NCBI GenBank assembly: GCA_021372585.1
Contig: JAJFUD010000012.1
Location: forward strand, 1 to 47,793
Source: a bacterium
Lineage (GTDB): Bacteria; Caldisericota; Caldisericia; UBA6126
Length of the DNA: 47,793 bases
Direction: 5' to 3'
The notes under the pieces were generated by a model. It worked only from the letters and a program-made list of their open reading frames with translations, had not been told where the DNA came from and ran no database searches. Below, piece after piece: positions 6,069 through 14,131 of this stretch; within the stretch, counting starts at the first letter, position 1, and the number at the start of each line of letters is the position of its first letter. The position numbers and the translations under genes were made by a program.

Positions 6069-7358
6069 CTAGGGTTTTAGCGTTTCTGGATTCAGATTCA
6101 TCTTTTGATAAGCTTTTCCAGTAGCACTAAAAATACTTTTTTGGAGATTTTGTCGTAGTTTTGTGTTATTTAGCTTCATACGCTCTGCCGGAGTAAGATT
6201 CTTTGCCTCATTGAAGGTCAGGTAGCTAAAGAAAAAGCTGCTCCAAAAAGGGGATACATATTCAACATTTTTCCAGTGGGTCATCTTTCCAACCAGTTGC
6301 AGATAGGAGATATCCAAGGGGATAAAAGTATCAAAATAATCACGTCCATAAAGCTTTTCGATATTTTTGGTGTCGTTTTCCATGACCTTATATAGCCAAC
6401 ATTCCCCCATCACAACAGATTTTCCTGATAAATGAATTTTATCAACCGTCTCGGCGAGCTTCGGGATCAGGTTGTCCTCATAATTTTTACTAAAATTATC
6501 AAGACCATACATGTGAATATTCATGAATTGGATAGGTAATTTTGACCAAGTATCCACCCAATAATCTGAATTTTTATCCCAGATGCCAAATCCGCAACCC
6601 AGTTTAGTTTTACCTGCCAGAGGTTGGAGACCATCGATAAAATAGGCAACCATGCTGGCATAGTTTTCATTTTTCTTTAGTAATTCAATGCTGGTCAGCC
6701 AAACTTCGGTATCTGGTTCGTTACATACGGTCAAATAATCCGGAGCCAGTTCTGTGACTATGGTTTTTAGCATTTCCAGCCGATAGCTTTTATATAGTTC
6801 AAGCCCCAGCTCTCCCTGGTCATTAAAATATTGATAATATTCTTTCACAGGCAGTTGGGAATAGGTTTTTTGGGTGAATACAACCTGACTTTCTACCGTA
6901 AAAGTAAGTCCTTGATTACGAATTAGCTTGGCCACATTTTTATAGAATTTTAAGTAATCCGAAGCACCTGGATCCGTTGTTGGTATAAGGTGATTATCCT
7001 TGGCATAGGCAAAAAAATGTTCATCAAAAATTGGAAATTGAAGGTCCAGCTGGACTGATTTACATCCAAGATCTTTTAAGCTTTTGATAAAAGTGTTCAC
7101 TAAACTTAAGTGAGAAGGGGTTAAATAACCAGCATTGGCTGTATTCGAATTAGCAAGGATCAAAGAAGCATTGGGCATATAGCCTGAGTTGATCTTACCA
7201 TCCCACTGTTTATCTACCCAACGATGATTGGTGGCTAAAGTAGTTTCCAAGTATGTATAAAGAGGTTTAAGGCTCTTTGGTACAAAAACAGAATAAGACG
7301 CTCTAGCCGGTTCAATAAGCAAAAGTACACCAAGTAACAATATTATTATTTTCTTCAT
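6069..7358 (-). CDS. Secreted TIM-barrel glycoside hydrolase-like protein (clan GH-A type)
   Basis: A 429-residue exported protein. I start it at MKKIIILLLGVLLLIEPARA, a classic signal peptide with cleavage after ARA; the open frame extends 15 codons further, but only from a TTG. The mature part has the alternating strand pattern of a TIM barrel. Two acids fit clan GH-A: NEPDTE at about residues 210-215 (acid/base Glu after Asn) and VVMGECW at about 315-320 (nucleophile Glu), the latter preceded by the barrel strand QFMNIHMYGLD. I cannot name a GH family. A promoter overlapping the pckA stop (7441-7468) suggests separate transcription. It probably acts on an extracellular polysaccharide or glycan; a catalytic role is inferred from the two glutamates. 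Confidence 0.65.
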   Translation of the reverse strand: MKKIIILLLGVLLLIEPARASYSVFVPKSLKPLYTYLETTLATNHRWVDKQWDGKINSGYMPNASLILANSNTANAGYLTPSHLSLVNTFIKSLKDLGCKSVQLDLQFPIFDEHFFAYAKDNHLIPTTDPGASDYLKFYKNVAKLIRNQGLTFTVESQVVFTQKTYSQLPVKEYYQYFNDQGELGLELYKSYRLEMLKTIVTELAPDYLTVCNEPDTEVWLTSIELLKKNENYASMVAYFIDGLQPLAGKTKLGCGFGIWDKNSDYWVDTWSKLPIQFMNIHMYGLDNFSKNYEDNLIPKLAETVDKIHLSGKSVVMGECWLYKVMENDTKNIEKLYGRDYFDTFIPLDISYLQLVGKMTHWKNVEYVSPFWSSFFFSYLTFNEAKNLTPAERMKLNNTKLRQNLQKSIFSATGKAYQKMNLNPETLKP

Positions 7359-7440
7359 AGTTAGAATACAATAAAATATCAAACAAGTTACAGCATTTTG
7401 CAAAACTTTTCAATTATTTTACTCATCGAACTGGAAGGGC

Positions 7441-7468
7441 ATTATATTGCAGGATAGGGAGATTACAA
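7441..7468 (-). promoter_or_regulatory. Promoter for the glycosidase-like gene, overlapping the pckA stop
   Basis: On the minus strand TTGTAA (7468-7463) and a consensus TATAAT (7446-7441) are separated by 16 bases. The expected transcript starts near 7434, giving a leader of about 75 bases before the ATG at 7358. The -35 box overlaps the last codons of pckA. Confidence 0.45.
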
Positions 7469-9121
7469 AAATTCGATATCGGAGATGACTTCTTTCATTG
7501 CCTGAATCGCATCGGCAGGTAATCTATCGAATCCACCCTTAAAAGTATCACGACTTTCCAGGAAGCGCAACCGGTCTTTCATTCTCTCTTTCAACTGTTC
7601 AACATAAACTCTGTCCTGCATATCCGGGACAAAGCCTTCAATGGGAAGTATGGAAAGGTGTTGGAAGGGCCGCCAGGCAGTAAAGTTGGCTTTATTTTCC
7701 ACAATATCTTCCAGTATCTTCAGCGTGACCTCTTTGTTGATTTTCTTGTCCATGAAAGAGCCCGTATTGAAGATGTAGCAATCTACATTCCGATAGGCAA
7801 ATAAGTATTTGAATTTTTCAAAATCTTCTGCTAACGGGTAGGTTCGAAACGGATTGGCATATGGTTCGATGACGAGGGCGTTTGGATCGATCCCAGGCGC
7901 CAGTCTCTCGGCTGAAGTTCTCTTGGTGGCGAGTGTGGCGCCAAAAGCGGATGCGAGAGCTGAACCGTTAATCTTGACCACAGGGGGAAGAGTAGGGTCT
8001 TTCATCAGCCAAATAATCGCATTGATCGGCTCATTGAGCTTATCTACCCGATTGGGACTCCATAATTTTGATTTAATCGCTCTGCCATTTCCGTTACGAA
8101 GATCCTCAGTGACTAATACTATCTGTTCATCTTCATCAATGGTTGCCCCGCAGTTTTGTAAGGTGATCAAAAATTTATTATCCGGACTGCTGCAAGGATA
8201 ATCAGATGTTTTGTCAAAATACGACGGTTCCAGTGCGACGGAAGAACCGTTTTCAGAAGAGATGACAAAGGCATCGTCATGCAAGACAGTGACATCGTAC
8301 TTATTGTCATGTTTTGCATGAGTGAGTGTCGACTTTCCTGATCCTGAAAGACCGAATACCCCGATTACTTTTTTACTGCCATCCGGTAATTGGTAGCGTT
8401 TTTGACCGCCATGGCAGGAAGCATATCCGTTGCGATTGGCAATACCCCAGGCTAAAGTCAGCGTGCCTTTCTTAAATTCTCCAAAATAGCGCATACCCAG
8501 AATCGCTGCGCAATTATGTTGAGGATCAAAGAAAGACAACCCTAATGGAAATTTTTCATGTTTCCAGTCCGGGTCAGAGAAGACATAGATGTCGGTTTCC
8601 GGTAATGGACGGGAGTTGGCATACAGCTTGAAATATTCCGGGGTTATCACCTGGAAATTTAACATCCAGTTGTAGAGGATATTTTCGTGATCTTCCGGAA
8701 TTAACAGGTGGTTGCGAACCATAAAATCTTCATGTAAGCCGGTGATGGTTTGTGCATGATACATGGTTTTGTATCTGGTTTCATAGACAGCTTCTCTGAT
8801 AATGGCAGCGTATTCAGCTACATTCACCTCCGGTTCTCCCACAATACGTCTTGCTGCTGCGCATCTTCCTGTCACTTCCCCGTCATTAAACAGGAGCACA
8901 CGAGTCCCAATTTCCAAACCAATCGCTTCAGGCTTGAAAACAGGTAAATCGGTTACCACAGTACCAGGCGATTGCATGGCTAATTGATAGGCTTCCGGGA
9001 GCGAAGTGATCGATTCGACATTGTTACCGTAAAAGGCTGTTTCGATAGTGGTTTTAATAATGTTCATCTGAGGATTTTTTGGTCCAATCGCTGACCTAGC
9101 AAAAGATCGAACAGTTGCCAT
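7463..9121 (-). CDS. pckA: Phosphoenolpyruvate carboxykinase (ATP)
   Basis: Converts oxaloacetate and ATP to PEP, CO2 and ADP, the first step of gluconeogenesis, or the reverse reaction in fermenters. A 552-residue cytoplasmic enzyme of the usual ATP-PEPCK length. The nucleotide-binding kinase-1a loop is GVFGLSGSGKSTL at about residues 255-268, with Ser in place of the two Thr of the common GLSGTGKTT. It is followed by TVLHDDAF (metal-binding acid region) and by the C-terminal lobe AFGATLATKRTSAE and FRTYPL. The sequence is quite divergent from the enterobacterial enzyme but keeps the whole fold order. The ATG has AGGGG upstream, and a TATAAT at 9162-9157 suggests its own promoter. It lies 87 bases after the dCMP deaminase gene. 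YvcK, a factor linked to gluconeogenic growth in Bacillus, is encoded at 38384. Confidence 0.88.
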   Translation of the reverse strand: MATVRSFARSAIGPKNPQMNIIKTTIETAFYGNNVESITSLPEAYQLAMQSPGTVVTDLPVFKPEAIGLEIGTRVLLFNDGEVTGRCAAARRIVGEPEVNVAEYAAIIREAVYETRYKTMYHAQTITGLHEDFMVRNHLLIPEDHENILYNWMLNFQVITPEYFKLYANSRPLPETDIYVFSDPDWKHEKFPLGLSFFDPQHNCAAILGMRYFGEFKKGTLTLAWGIANRNGYASCHGGQKRYQLPDGSKKVIGVFGLSGSGKSTLTHAKHDNKYDVTVLHDDAFVISSENGSSVALEPSYFDKTSDYPCSSPDNKFLITLQNCGATIDEDEQIVLVTEDLRNGNGRAIKSKLWSPNRVDKLNEPINAIIWLMKDPTLPPVVKINGSALASAFGATLATKRTSAERLAPGIDPNALVIEPYANPFRTYPLAEDFEKFKYLFAYRNVDCYIFNTGSFMDKKINKEVTLKILEDIVENKANFTAWRPFQHLSILPIEGFVPDMQDRVYVEQLKERMKDRLRFLESRDTFKGGFDRLPADAIQAMKEVISDIEFL

Positions 9122-9208
9122 AATGGTTACCCCTATTCTGAGTTTATTTGATTTCCATTATAAAAGATGTTTTGTTTTTAATAAAGAAATTTTACCCTGA
9201 ATTGTGGT

Positions 9209-9709
9209 CTATTGGTTTTCATAATGCTCTACGTCATGATGCAGATATACCAATTCAATTCCGGCATGTTTGAACATCTCTTCGGATTCTTTACCGGCAT
9301 GATATTGTTTTTCACAATATACCCGAACGATTCCGCAATTGATGATCAGCATGGCACACACCCGGCAAGGTGTCATTTTACAGTATAGGGTGGCTCCGTC
9401 TATGGAAACGCCTAATTTGGCTGCCTGGCAGATCGCATTCTGTTCAGCGTGAACGGTCCTGACACAATGCTGGGAGATCGAGTCATCCTCGTGAATCATC
9501 TTTTTCATCTGGTGCCCTACTTCATCGCAATGGGGAAAACCAATAGGCGAACCCACATACCCGGTGACCAGGATGTGATTATTTTTCGCAATCACACAAC
9601 CGCTTCGACCTCTGCTGCAGGTAGCTCTTTTGGAAATCGCATTAACTACTTCCATGAAATACTCATCCCAAGTCGGACGCTGATACTTTTGCTCTTCCTG
9701 GTTACTCAT
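9209..9709 (-). CDS. Deoxycytidylate (dCMP) deaminase, ComEB type
   Basis: Deaminates dCMP to dUMP, feeding thymidylate synthesis. A 166-residue protein of the usual size. The zinc site is complete: TVHAEQNAI (His and catalytic Glu) and MTPCRVCAMLI (the two Cys). The N-terminal PTWDEYFMEVVNAISKRATC and GYVGSPIGFPHC are characteristic of dCMP deaminases rather than cytidine deaminases. The gene overlaps the end of the upstream P-loop kinase gene by 8 bases, so the two are translationally coupled. Pairing with a small kinase points to nucleotide salvage. No regulatory site is seen within the pair. Confidence 0.9.
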   Translation of the reverse strand: MSNQEEQKYQRPTWDEYFMEVVNAISKRATCSRGRSGCVIAKNNHILVTGYVGSPIGFPHCDEVGHQMKKMIHEDDSISQHCVRTVHAEQNAICQAAKLGVSIDGATLYCKMTPCRVCAMLIINCGIVRVYCEKQYHAGKESEEMFKHAGIELVYLHHDVEHYENQ

Positions 9710-10268
9710 GTAATATTTCCTCCAATTGTGAATATAAATAAGGTAAGTCCCTGGTATTCAGGACGGTATAATCAGCCATCGCGATCGGTCCGCCTTTGTC
9801 GGATTTTTCAATCTCCCGGTAATCTCTGGATTTCGATTCTTCCGGTGACAAAGGTCGGTTTCTCCCTGCTGTGTCGTCCGGATCCAGTTTTCTTTCCGCC
9901 AACCTGGCATAACGGATGGTGGGTGGCGCATACACTGCGATTACTTTACATAAACTCCCCATCTTCTCTTTCAGGATCTTATATTCAGCAAAACTGTATA
10001 GGCCATCTGCCACCACGTGGCTGTTTTTTAAAAGAAGCTCAATTTTCTCGATGTTCAGCAATGCAAAAGCGCCCATACCATAATGGGCACGCAATTCTTC
10101 CCGTACCAATCGCTCATTTTCTTCATTGATGGGCAGGTTTCGCTTTTGTAGTTCATCTATAGTGATTTGGCCAAACCGAAGATACTCAAAACCGTGCCGG
10201 ATAAAGTAATCGGAGACTACACTCTTTCCAGCCCCGCACATACCGGCAATACAAAATAACTGATTCAT
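9702..10268 (-). CDS. Small P-loop nucleotide kinase (dephospho-CoA/adenylate kinase-like)
   Basis: A 188-residue P-loop kinase. Walker A is IAGMCGAGKSVVSDYF at residues 7-22. A middle segment VVADGLYSFAEYKIL carries the second strand with Asp, and the lid region is RLAERKLDPDDTAGRNRPLS, rich in Arg and Asp. The overall pattern resembles dephospho-CoA kinase-like and UPF0200-type kinases, and the end TVLNTRDLPYLYSQLEEIL is typical of the group. The true substrate is unknown; coupling with dCMP deaminase suggests a (deoxy)nucleoside monophosphate. The start is clear: GGGAGGTGACAG before the ATG. The gene is first in the minus-strand cluster and diverges from the deacetylase gene, with a promoter at 10296-10324. 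Confidence 0.65.
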   Translation of the reverse strand: MNQLFCIAGMCGAGKSVVSDYFIRHGFEYLRFGQITIDELQKRNLPINEENERLVREELRAHYGMGAFALLNIEKIELLLKNSHVVADGLYSFAEYKILKEKMGSLCKVIAVYAPPTIRYARLAERKLDPDDTAGRNRPLSPEESKSRDYREIEKSDKGGPIAMADYTVLNTRDLPYLYSQLEEILHE

Positions 10269-10295
10269 CTGTCACCTCCCGGAATGGTTTCAATA

Positions 10296-10324
10296 ATCAT
10301 CATAAAAAAAGAGGGAAATGTCAA
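10296..10324 (-). promoter_or_regulatory. Promoter of the kinase - dCMP deaminase cluster
   Basis: A consensus TTGACA on the minus strand (10324-10319), a 17-base spacer and GATGAT (10301-10296) lie about 30 bases before the kinase start. The -35 box is perfect and the -10 box matches at four of six positions. The region between the two divergent genes (10269-10466) holds no coding sequence. Confidence 0.45.
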
Positions 10325-10466
10325 ATGAATCAAGATAAAAGCAAAGAATTACACTTAGACAAAATTAGGAAAATCTCAAAAACAAAATACAATACTATCC
10401 ATAAAAACAGGACGTTTAAATGAAAAAATGAGTTGATACAAATTTTGAAACAGTAATGAGGAAAAT

Positions 10467-11687
10467 ATGCTGAAGATGAAAAAATGTAAGATAAGTTTTA
10501 GGCTGGTTTGCTTGTTAGCTATCGCAATATTCATGCTGGGGCAGAGCACATTTGCAGATTCGAAATCACCTGATTTTCAATTGATTTCCTCTATGGAGGA
10601 CGGTTGGCAGAATATGTATCAGATTGGTGATTTTCAATACGACTTTCGTGATGCCGCGGAAGGTAGGGGTTCTCTTGTTTTAATTCCAGATAATAGGGAT
10701 GGTTTTGCCGGAATACAAGCCATGTGTCAACCGACAAATCTCTTGTACAATGGCATCCGGTTTTATGTGAAATCAGATCACTGGGAGAGCGTGTCTACTC
10801 TTGGAGTTGCATTCCATACCTATAATGATTGGCAAGATTATTATATAGTGGATGCAGTGGGAAACTTATTTAACAAACCAAACAATGAATGGATCGAAGT
10901 AATATTGTCACCAAGTGCATTTACTAAAACAGGCAATCCAACCTGGCAAAGCATCTCAAAAATTACTTTCCGATTGGATGTGTCTCCCGGTCAGTCCTGT
11001 CAGGTTAAAATTGATGGATTAGAGAGCTTTTTTTCCGTGAATCCTTCTGCGGTATCCATTGTATTTGATGATGGCCAGTTAGAATCTTATAGAGCTAAAA
11101 GCATTATGGATGAAGCAGGAGTGGCTGGTACATTATTTGTCATCCCGGAATTATTGGGAGAGCCAGGGTTCCTGAATCAATACTGGATTGATTTTTTTCA
11201 CGCCAGTGGTTGGGATATCGGAGGGCATAATTGGCAAGTGTTGCCAGATCTTTCTCCGGAAGAGCTTCATCAAGTATTCAAAGCTACAAAAGATTATTTA
11301 ACCACTCACCAGTATAAAGGAAGGGATTTATACGCCATTCCATACGGACTTTATAATAAACAGGTAATCGAAATCGGCAGTCAGTATTTTACCTGGTTAC
11401 GACCTAATGATAATATGAATCAACCATCGGGATATATTTCACCATGCAGAATTAATTCGAGAATCGTTTCCCAGTTTACTCCTGTTGAAGAGGTTTTACA
11501 TTGGATCGACTTAGCAAAAGAAAACAATGATTGGTTGATACTGGTTTTTCACCGAATTGTGGATCGGTGTGAATATGACACAGATTATACCGAGAAGGAT
11601 TTTCAGGAGATCATACAATATTCTCAGAAAAAGGATATTGATATCCTTCCCATGTCAGACTATTTGAAACAATACAACCAGCACTGA
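10467..11687 (+). CDS. Secreted polysaccharide deacetylase with N-terminal carbohydrate-binding-like domain
   Basis: A 406-residue exported protein. GAGGAAAAT precedes the ATG, and residues 1-31 form a signal peptide ending STFADS. Residues 35-185 are beta-rich (EDGWQNMYQIGDF to VKIDGLESFF) and look like a jelly-roll or galactose-binding module. The catalytic NodB-type domain follows: AVSIVFDDGQLESY (motif 1 with Asp-Asp) at about residue 195, GWDIGGHNWQVLPDLS (motif 2 with His) and a C-terminal LVFHRIVD. In motif 2 the second metal His of the HxxxH pattern appears as Leu or Asp, so metal binding may be altered. It probably removes acetyl groups from an extracellular glycan. It diverges from the kinase cluster and is followed 32 bases later by the helicase gene. 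Confidence 0.8.
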   Translation: MLKMKKCKISFRLVCLLAIAIFMLGQSTFADSKSPDFQLISSMEDGWQNMYQIGDFQYDFRDAAEGRGSLVLIPDNRDGFAGIQAMCQPTNLLYNGIRFYVKSDHWESVSTLGVAFHTYNDWQDYYIVDAVGNLFNKPNNEWIEVILSPSAFTKTGNPTWQSISKITFRLDVSPGQSCQVKIDGLESFFSVNPSAVSIVFDDGQLESYRAKSIMDEAGVAGTLFVIPELLGEPGFLNQYWIDFFHASGWDIGGHNWQVLPDLSPEELHQVFKATKDYLTTHQYKGRDLYAIPYGLYNKQVIEIGSQYFTWLRPNDNMNQPSGYISPCRINSRIVSQFTPVEEVLHWIDLAKENNDWLILVFHRIVDRCEYDTDYTEKDFQEIIQYSQKKDIDILPMSDYLKQYNQH

Positions 11688-11719
11688 TAGAAAAACTTAC
11701 GGATATTGTATATTGGTAA

Positions 11720-14068
11720 ATGATGGCAATTAAAACGAGCAATGCTCTTGGTGTCAGGGATTTTTTAACTTTTCTCCACCCGCAAGGTGATTTTATTTCA
11801 GGTTTTATTGATCAAGACAGAGCATTAGCCGGGATACGATACCATCGGGAATGGCAGAAAACACTGACAGGGGCGTGTGAGGTGCCAATACGCTTTGAAT
11901 GTGATTCTCCCCGATGCAGTCTGGTTCTCATTGGAAGAATCGACCATCTGCTGGAATCAGGAACCGAAACACTGATTCAGGAATATAAAACAACTGAAAT
12001 CCCTGAGGATCAATTCGGACTCATGCCGGTAGAGATCGATTTGGAACAGGTAAAATTGTATGCTTATATACTGGCGAAACAGAATCAATTGTCAGATATC
12101 AGGGTGGAACTTTTATACCGACATATACCCAAAAAAGCGGTGACTACTTTTTCGTACTCTTTTTCGATGGGGGAGCTTGAAGACTTCTTCCATCCTTTAT
12201 GGGAAAAGTATTTACGGTGGTACCACACTTGGTTGGATTGGATGGAAGAGCGGAATGAAAGTATACATCACTTGGCCTTTCCGTTTGCATCACTACGCCA
12301 TGGACAATCTGAGCTGATCAACCAGGTAGGGCTTCACCTGTCTCAGTCAGCAACCTTATGGGTAGAGGCGCCAACCGGTATCGGTAAAACAATGGGAGTA
12401 CTTTACCCTGCAATACAGCAACTTATCCAGAAACCGTTTGCCAAAATATTTTACCTGACTGCTAAAACCACTCAGCAGGAGAATGCGTTACAAGCTCTGC
12501 AGAGGCTGAAGGACCATGGTGCCAGATTACGTTCGATTCACTTGGTGGCTAAAGAGAAATGTTGTCCGAAAGCTCAAAAAATCTGTCATCCGGACTGGTG
12601 TGAGTATGCAAAAGGGTATTTCGACAGAATTCAAAGGGCTTTAGAAGATTTAGTGGCCTGCCCGTCTTTTTCAAGTCACGAAGTCAGGGAATTGGCTGAA
12701 AAACACCGGGTATGTCCTTTCGAGTTTTCGTTGGACGCTTCTTTATGGGCGGATATCGTCGTAGGGGACTATAATTACGTCTTTGACCCCCGTGTCGCTT
12801 TAAAACGATATTGGGAAAATGTGGAATTCCAGGGAATCCTGTTGGTGGACGAAGCGCATAATCTCTTAGACAGAGCCAGAGAGATGTATTCAGTCGAATT
12901 TTCAAAGAGAGATGTATATGATCTGTACAAAACATATAAACAAACTGATCCTAAGGTTGCCAAAGCCTTTCGCTCATTACATAAAGTCTTTACTCAAGCG
13001 GAGAACAAAGAAGAGATCCTGGAAAACCAGTATTTGGTTCAGGTAGAATCTCATGAGCCGTTACTGGAAGCGCTGGAATTACTGACCCAGACTTTCAATC
13101 AGGCGATTCAGAAAAAAAAGATCACCGACCCCTCCTCCCCAATGCTGGAATTTCTCTGGAATGCGTGGTACGCGTTAAAAGTGTTCTCCTGGTATCAGGA
13201 AGAGACTTATTGTACGTACTTTACCAAGGAAAAAAGCGACTTGCGGATCAAGATATTTTGCATCAATCCAGCCCAATTGCTGAAGAAAGTCCTTGAAAAG
13301 ACCATCGGGTCGGTATTTTTTTCAGCAACGCTGACTCCTCTTGAATTTTACCGGGATAGCCTGGGAGGTACTCAACAAGATACGCTTCTTCGCATTGAAT
13401 CCCCTTTTCCAAAAAGCCGTCAGCTGGTATTGATGGACACTTCACTCTCCACACGATGGAAGGATCGGGATAAGAGCTATTCTGTGATTCAATCGATGAT
13501 TCATAGGGCGGTATCCGCTAAAAAAGGAAATTATATCGTCTATTTTCCCTCTTACCATTATCTGAAACAAGTACTTCAGATTTGGGAAAATCCTGCTGAT
13601 TTGGATCTGATAATCCAGAAAGAGGGGATGAAAGACTTGGAAAAGACAGAATTCCTGCAGTGTTTCCAGGCCGGTAGGGAAAAAACTCTCGTTGCCTTTG
13701 CTGTGCTGGGGGGGTTTTTTAGCGAGGGGATTGATTTAGTGGGCGAGAGGCTTTCAGGTGTGATCATCGTTGGAATTGGTCTTCCCCAGGTTTGTCTGGA
13801 GAGAGAAATCATCCGTGAATATTATCAGCAGGTATTAGAAAAAGGGTATGCCTTTGCCTACCTTTACCCCGGCTTAAACAGGGTTTCCCAGGCCGGTGGG
13901 CGATTAATCCGATCTGAAACGGATTCAGGCTTTATTTTGCTGATTGACGACAGATACCATCAGCCTTCCACGCAAGCATTACTGCCTACACACTGGAAAC
14001 CAATGGCGCAAGTTTCTCAATACCAAGCCTTGCCGATGATATTGTCGAATTTCTGGAAAAGCCAGTAG
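11720..14068 (+). CDS. DinG/XPD-type DNA helicase with N-terminal RecB-like nuclease domain
   Basis: A 782-residue superfamily 2 helicase (COG1199). Residues 1-170 form a PD-(D/E)xK module: GRIDHLLE supplies the Asp, LIQEYKTTEI the E-x-K, and LEQVKLYAYIL the following Q-x3-Y helix. Helicase motif I is EAPTGIGKTMG at about residue 217, and DEAH (in LLVDEAHNLLDRA) lies near 377. Four cysteine sites between them (KCCP, CHPDWC, ACPSF, VCPFEF) match the XPD iron-sulfur cluster. The motifs VFFSATLTPL, GGFFSEGIDL and QAGGRLIR complete the helicase. The start is one of two adjacent ATGs with a weak ribosome binding site. It likely unwinds and trims damaged DNA. The repair polymerase DinB lies two genes further on. 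Confidence 0.88.
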   Translation: MMAIKTSNALGVRDFLTFLHPQGDFISGFIDQDRALAGIRYHREWQKTLTGACEVPIRFECDSPRCSLVLIGRIDHLLESGTETLIQEYKTTEIPEDQFGLMPVEIDLEQVKLYAYILAKQNQLSDIRVELLYRHIPKKAVTTFSYSFSMGELEDFFHPLWEKYLRWYHTWLDWMEERNESIHHLAFPFASLRHGQSELINQVGLHLSQSATLWVEAPTGIGKTMGVLYPAIQQLIQKPFAKIFYLTAKTTQQENALQALQRLKDHGARLRSIHLVAKEKCCPKAQKICHPDWCEYAKGYFDRIQRALEDLVACPSFSSHEVRELAEKHRVCPFEFSLDASLWADIVVGDYNYVFDPRVALKRYWENVEFQGILLVDEAHNLLDRAREMYSVEFSKRDVYDLYKTYKQTDPKVAKAFRSLHKVFTQAENKEEILENQYLVQVESHEPLLEALELLTQTFNQAIQKKKITDPSSPMLEFLWNAWYALKVFSWYQEETYCTYFTKEKSDLRIKIFCINPAQLLKKVLEKTIGSVFFSATLTPLEFYRDSLGGTQQDTLLRIESPFPKSRQLVLMDTSLSTRWKDRDKSYSVIQSMIHRAVSAKKGNYIVYFPSYHYLKQVLQIWENPADLDLIIQKEGMKDLEKTEFLQCFQAGREKTLVAFAVLGGFFSEGIDLVGERLSGVIIVGIGLPQVCLEREIIREYYQQVLEKGYAFAYLYPGLNRVSQAGGRLIRSETDSGFILLIDDRYHQPSTQALLPTHWKPMAQVSQYQALPMILSNFWKSQ

Positions 14069-14131
14069 TTGGATTTATCAGGGATTACTGGTACGATTAT
14101 GGCGAATTGTGCTGATAAAAGGAGGAATAGC

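Noticed and set aside
7854-8201. 115-codon plus-strand frame inside pckA
   Set aside because: Antisense shadow of a well-conserved enzyme, with no ribosome binding site.
9449-10129. 226-codon plus-strand frame opposite dCMP deaminase and the kinase
   Set aside because: Antisense to two genes with clear motifs; no ribosome binding site and unnatural composition.
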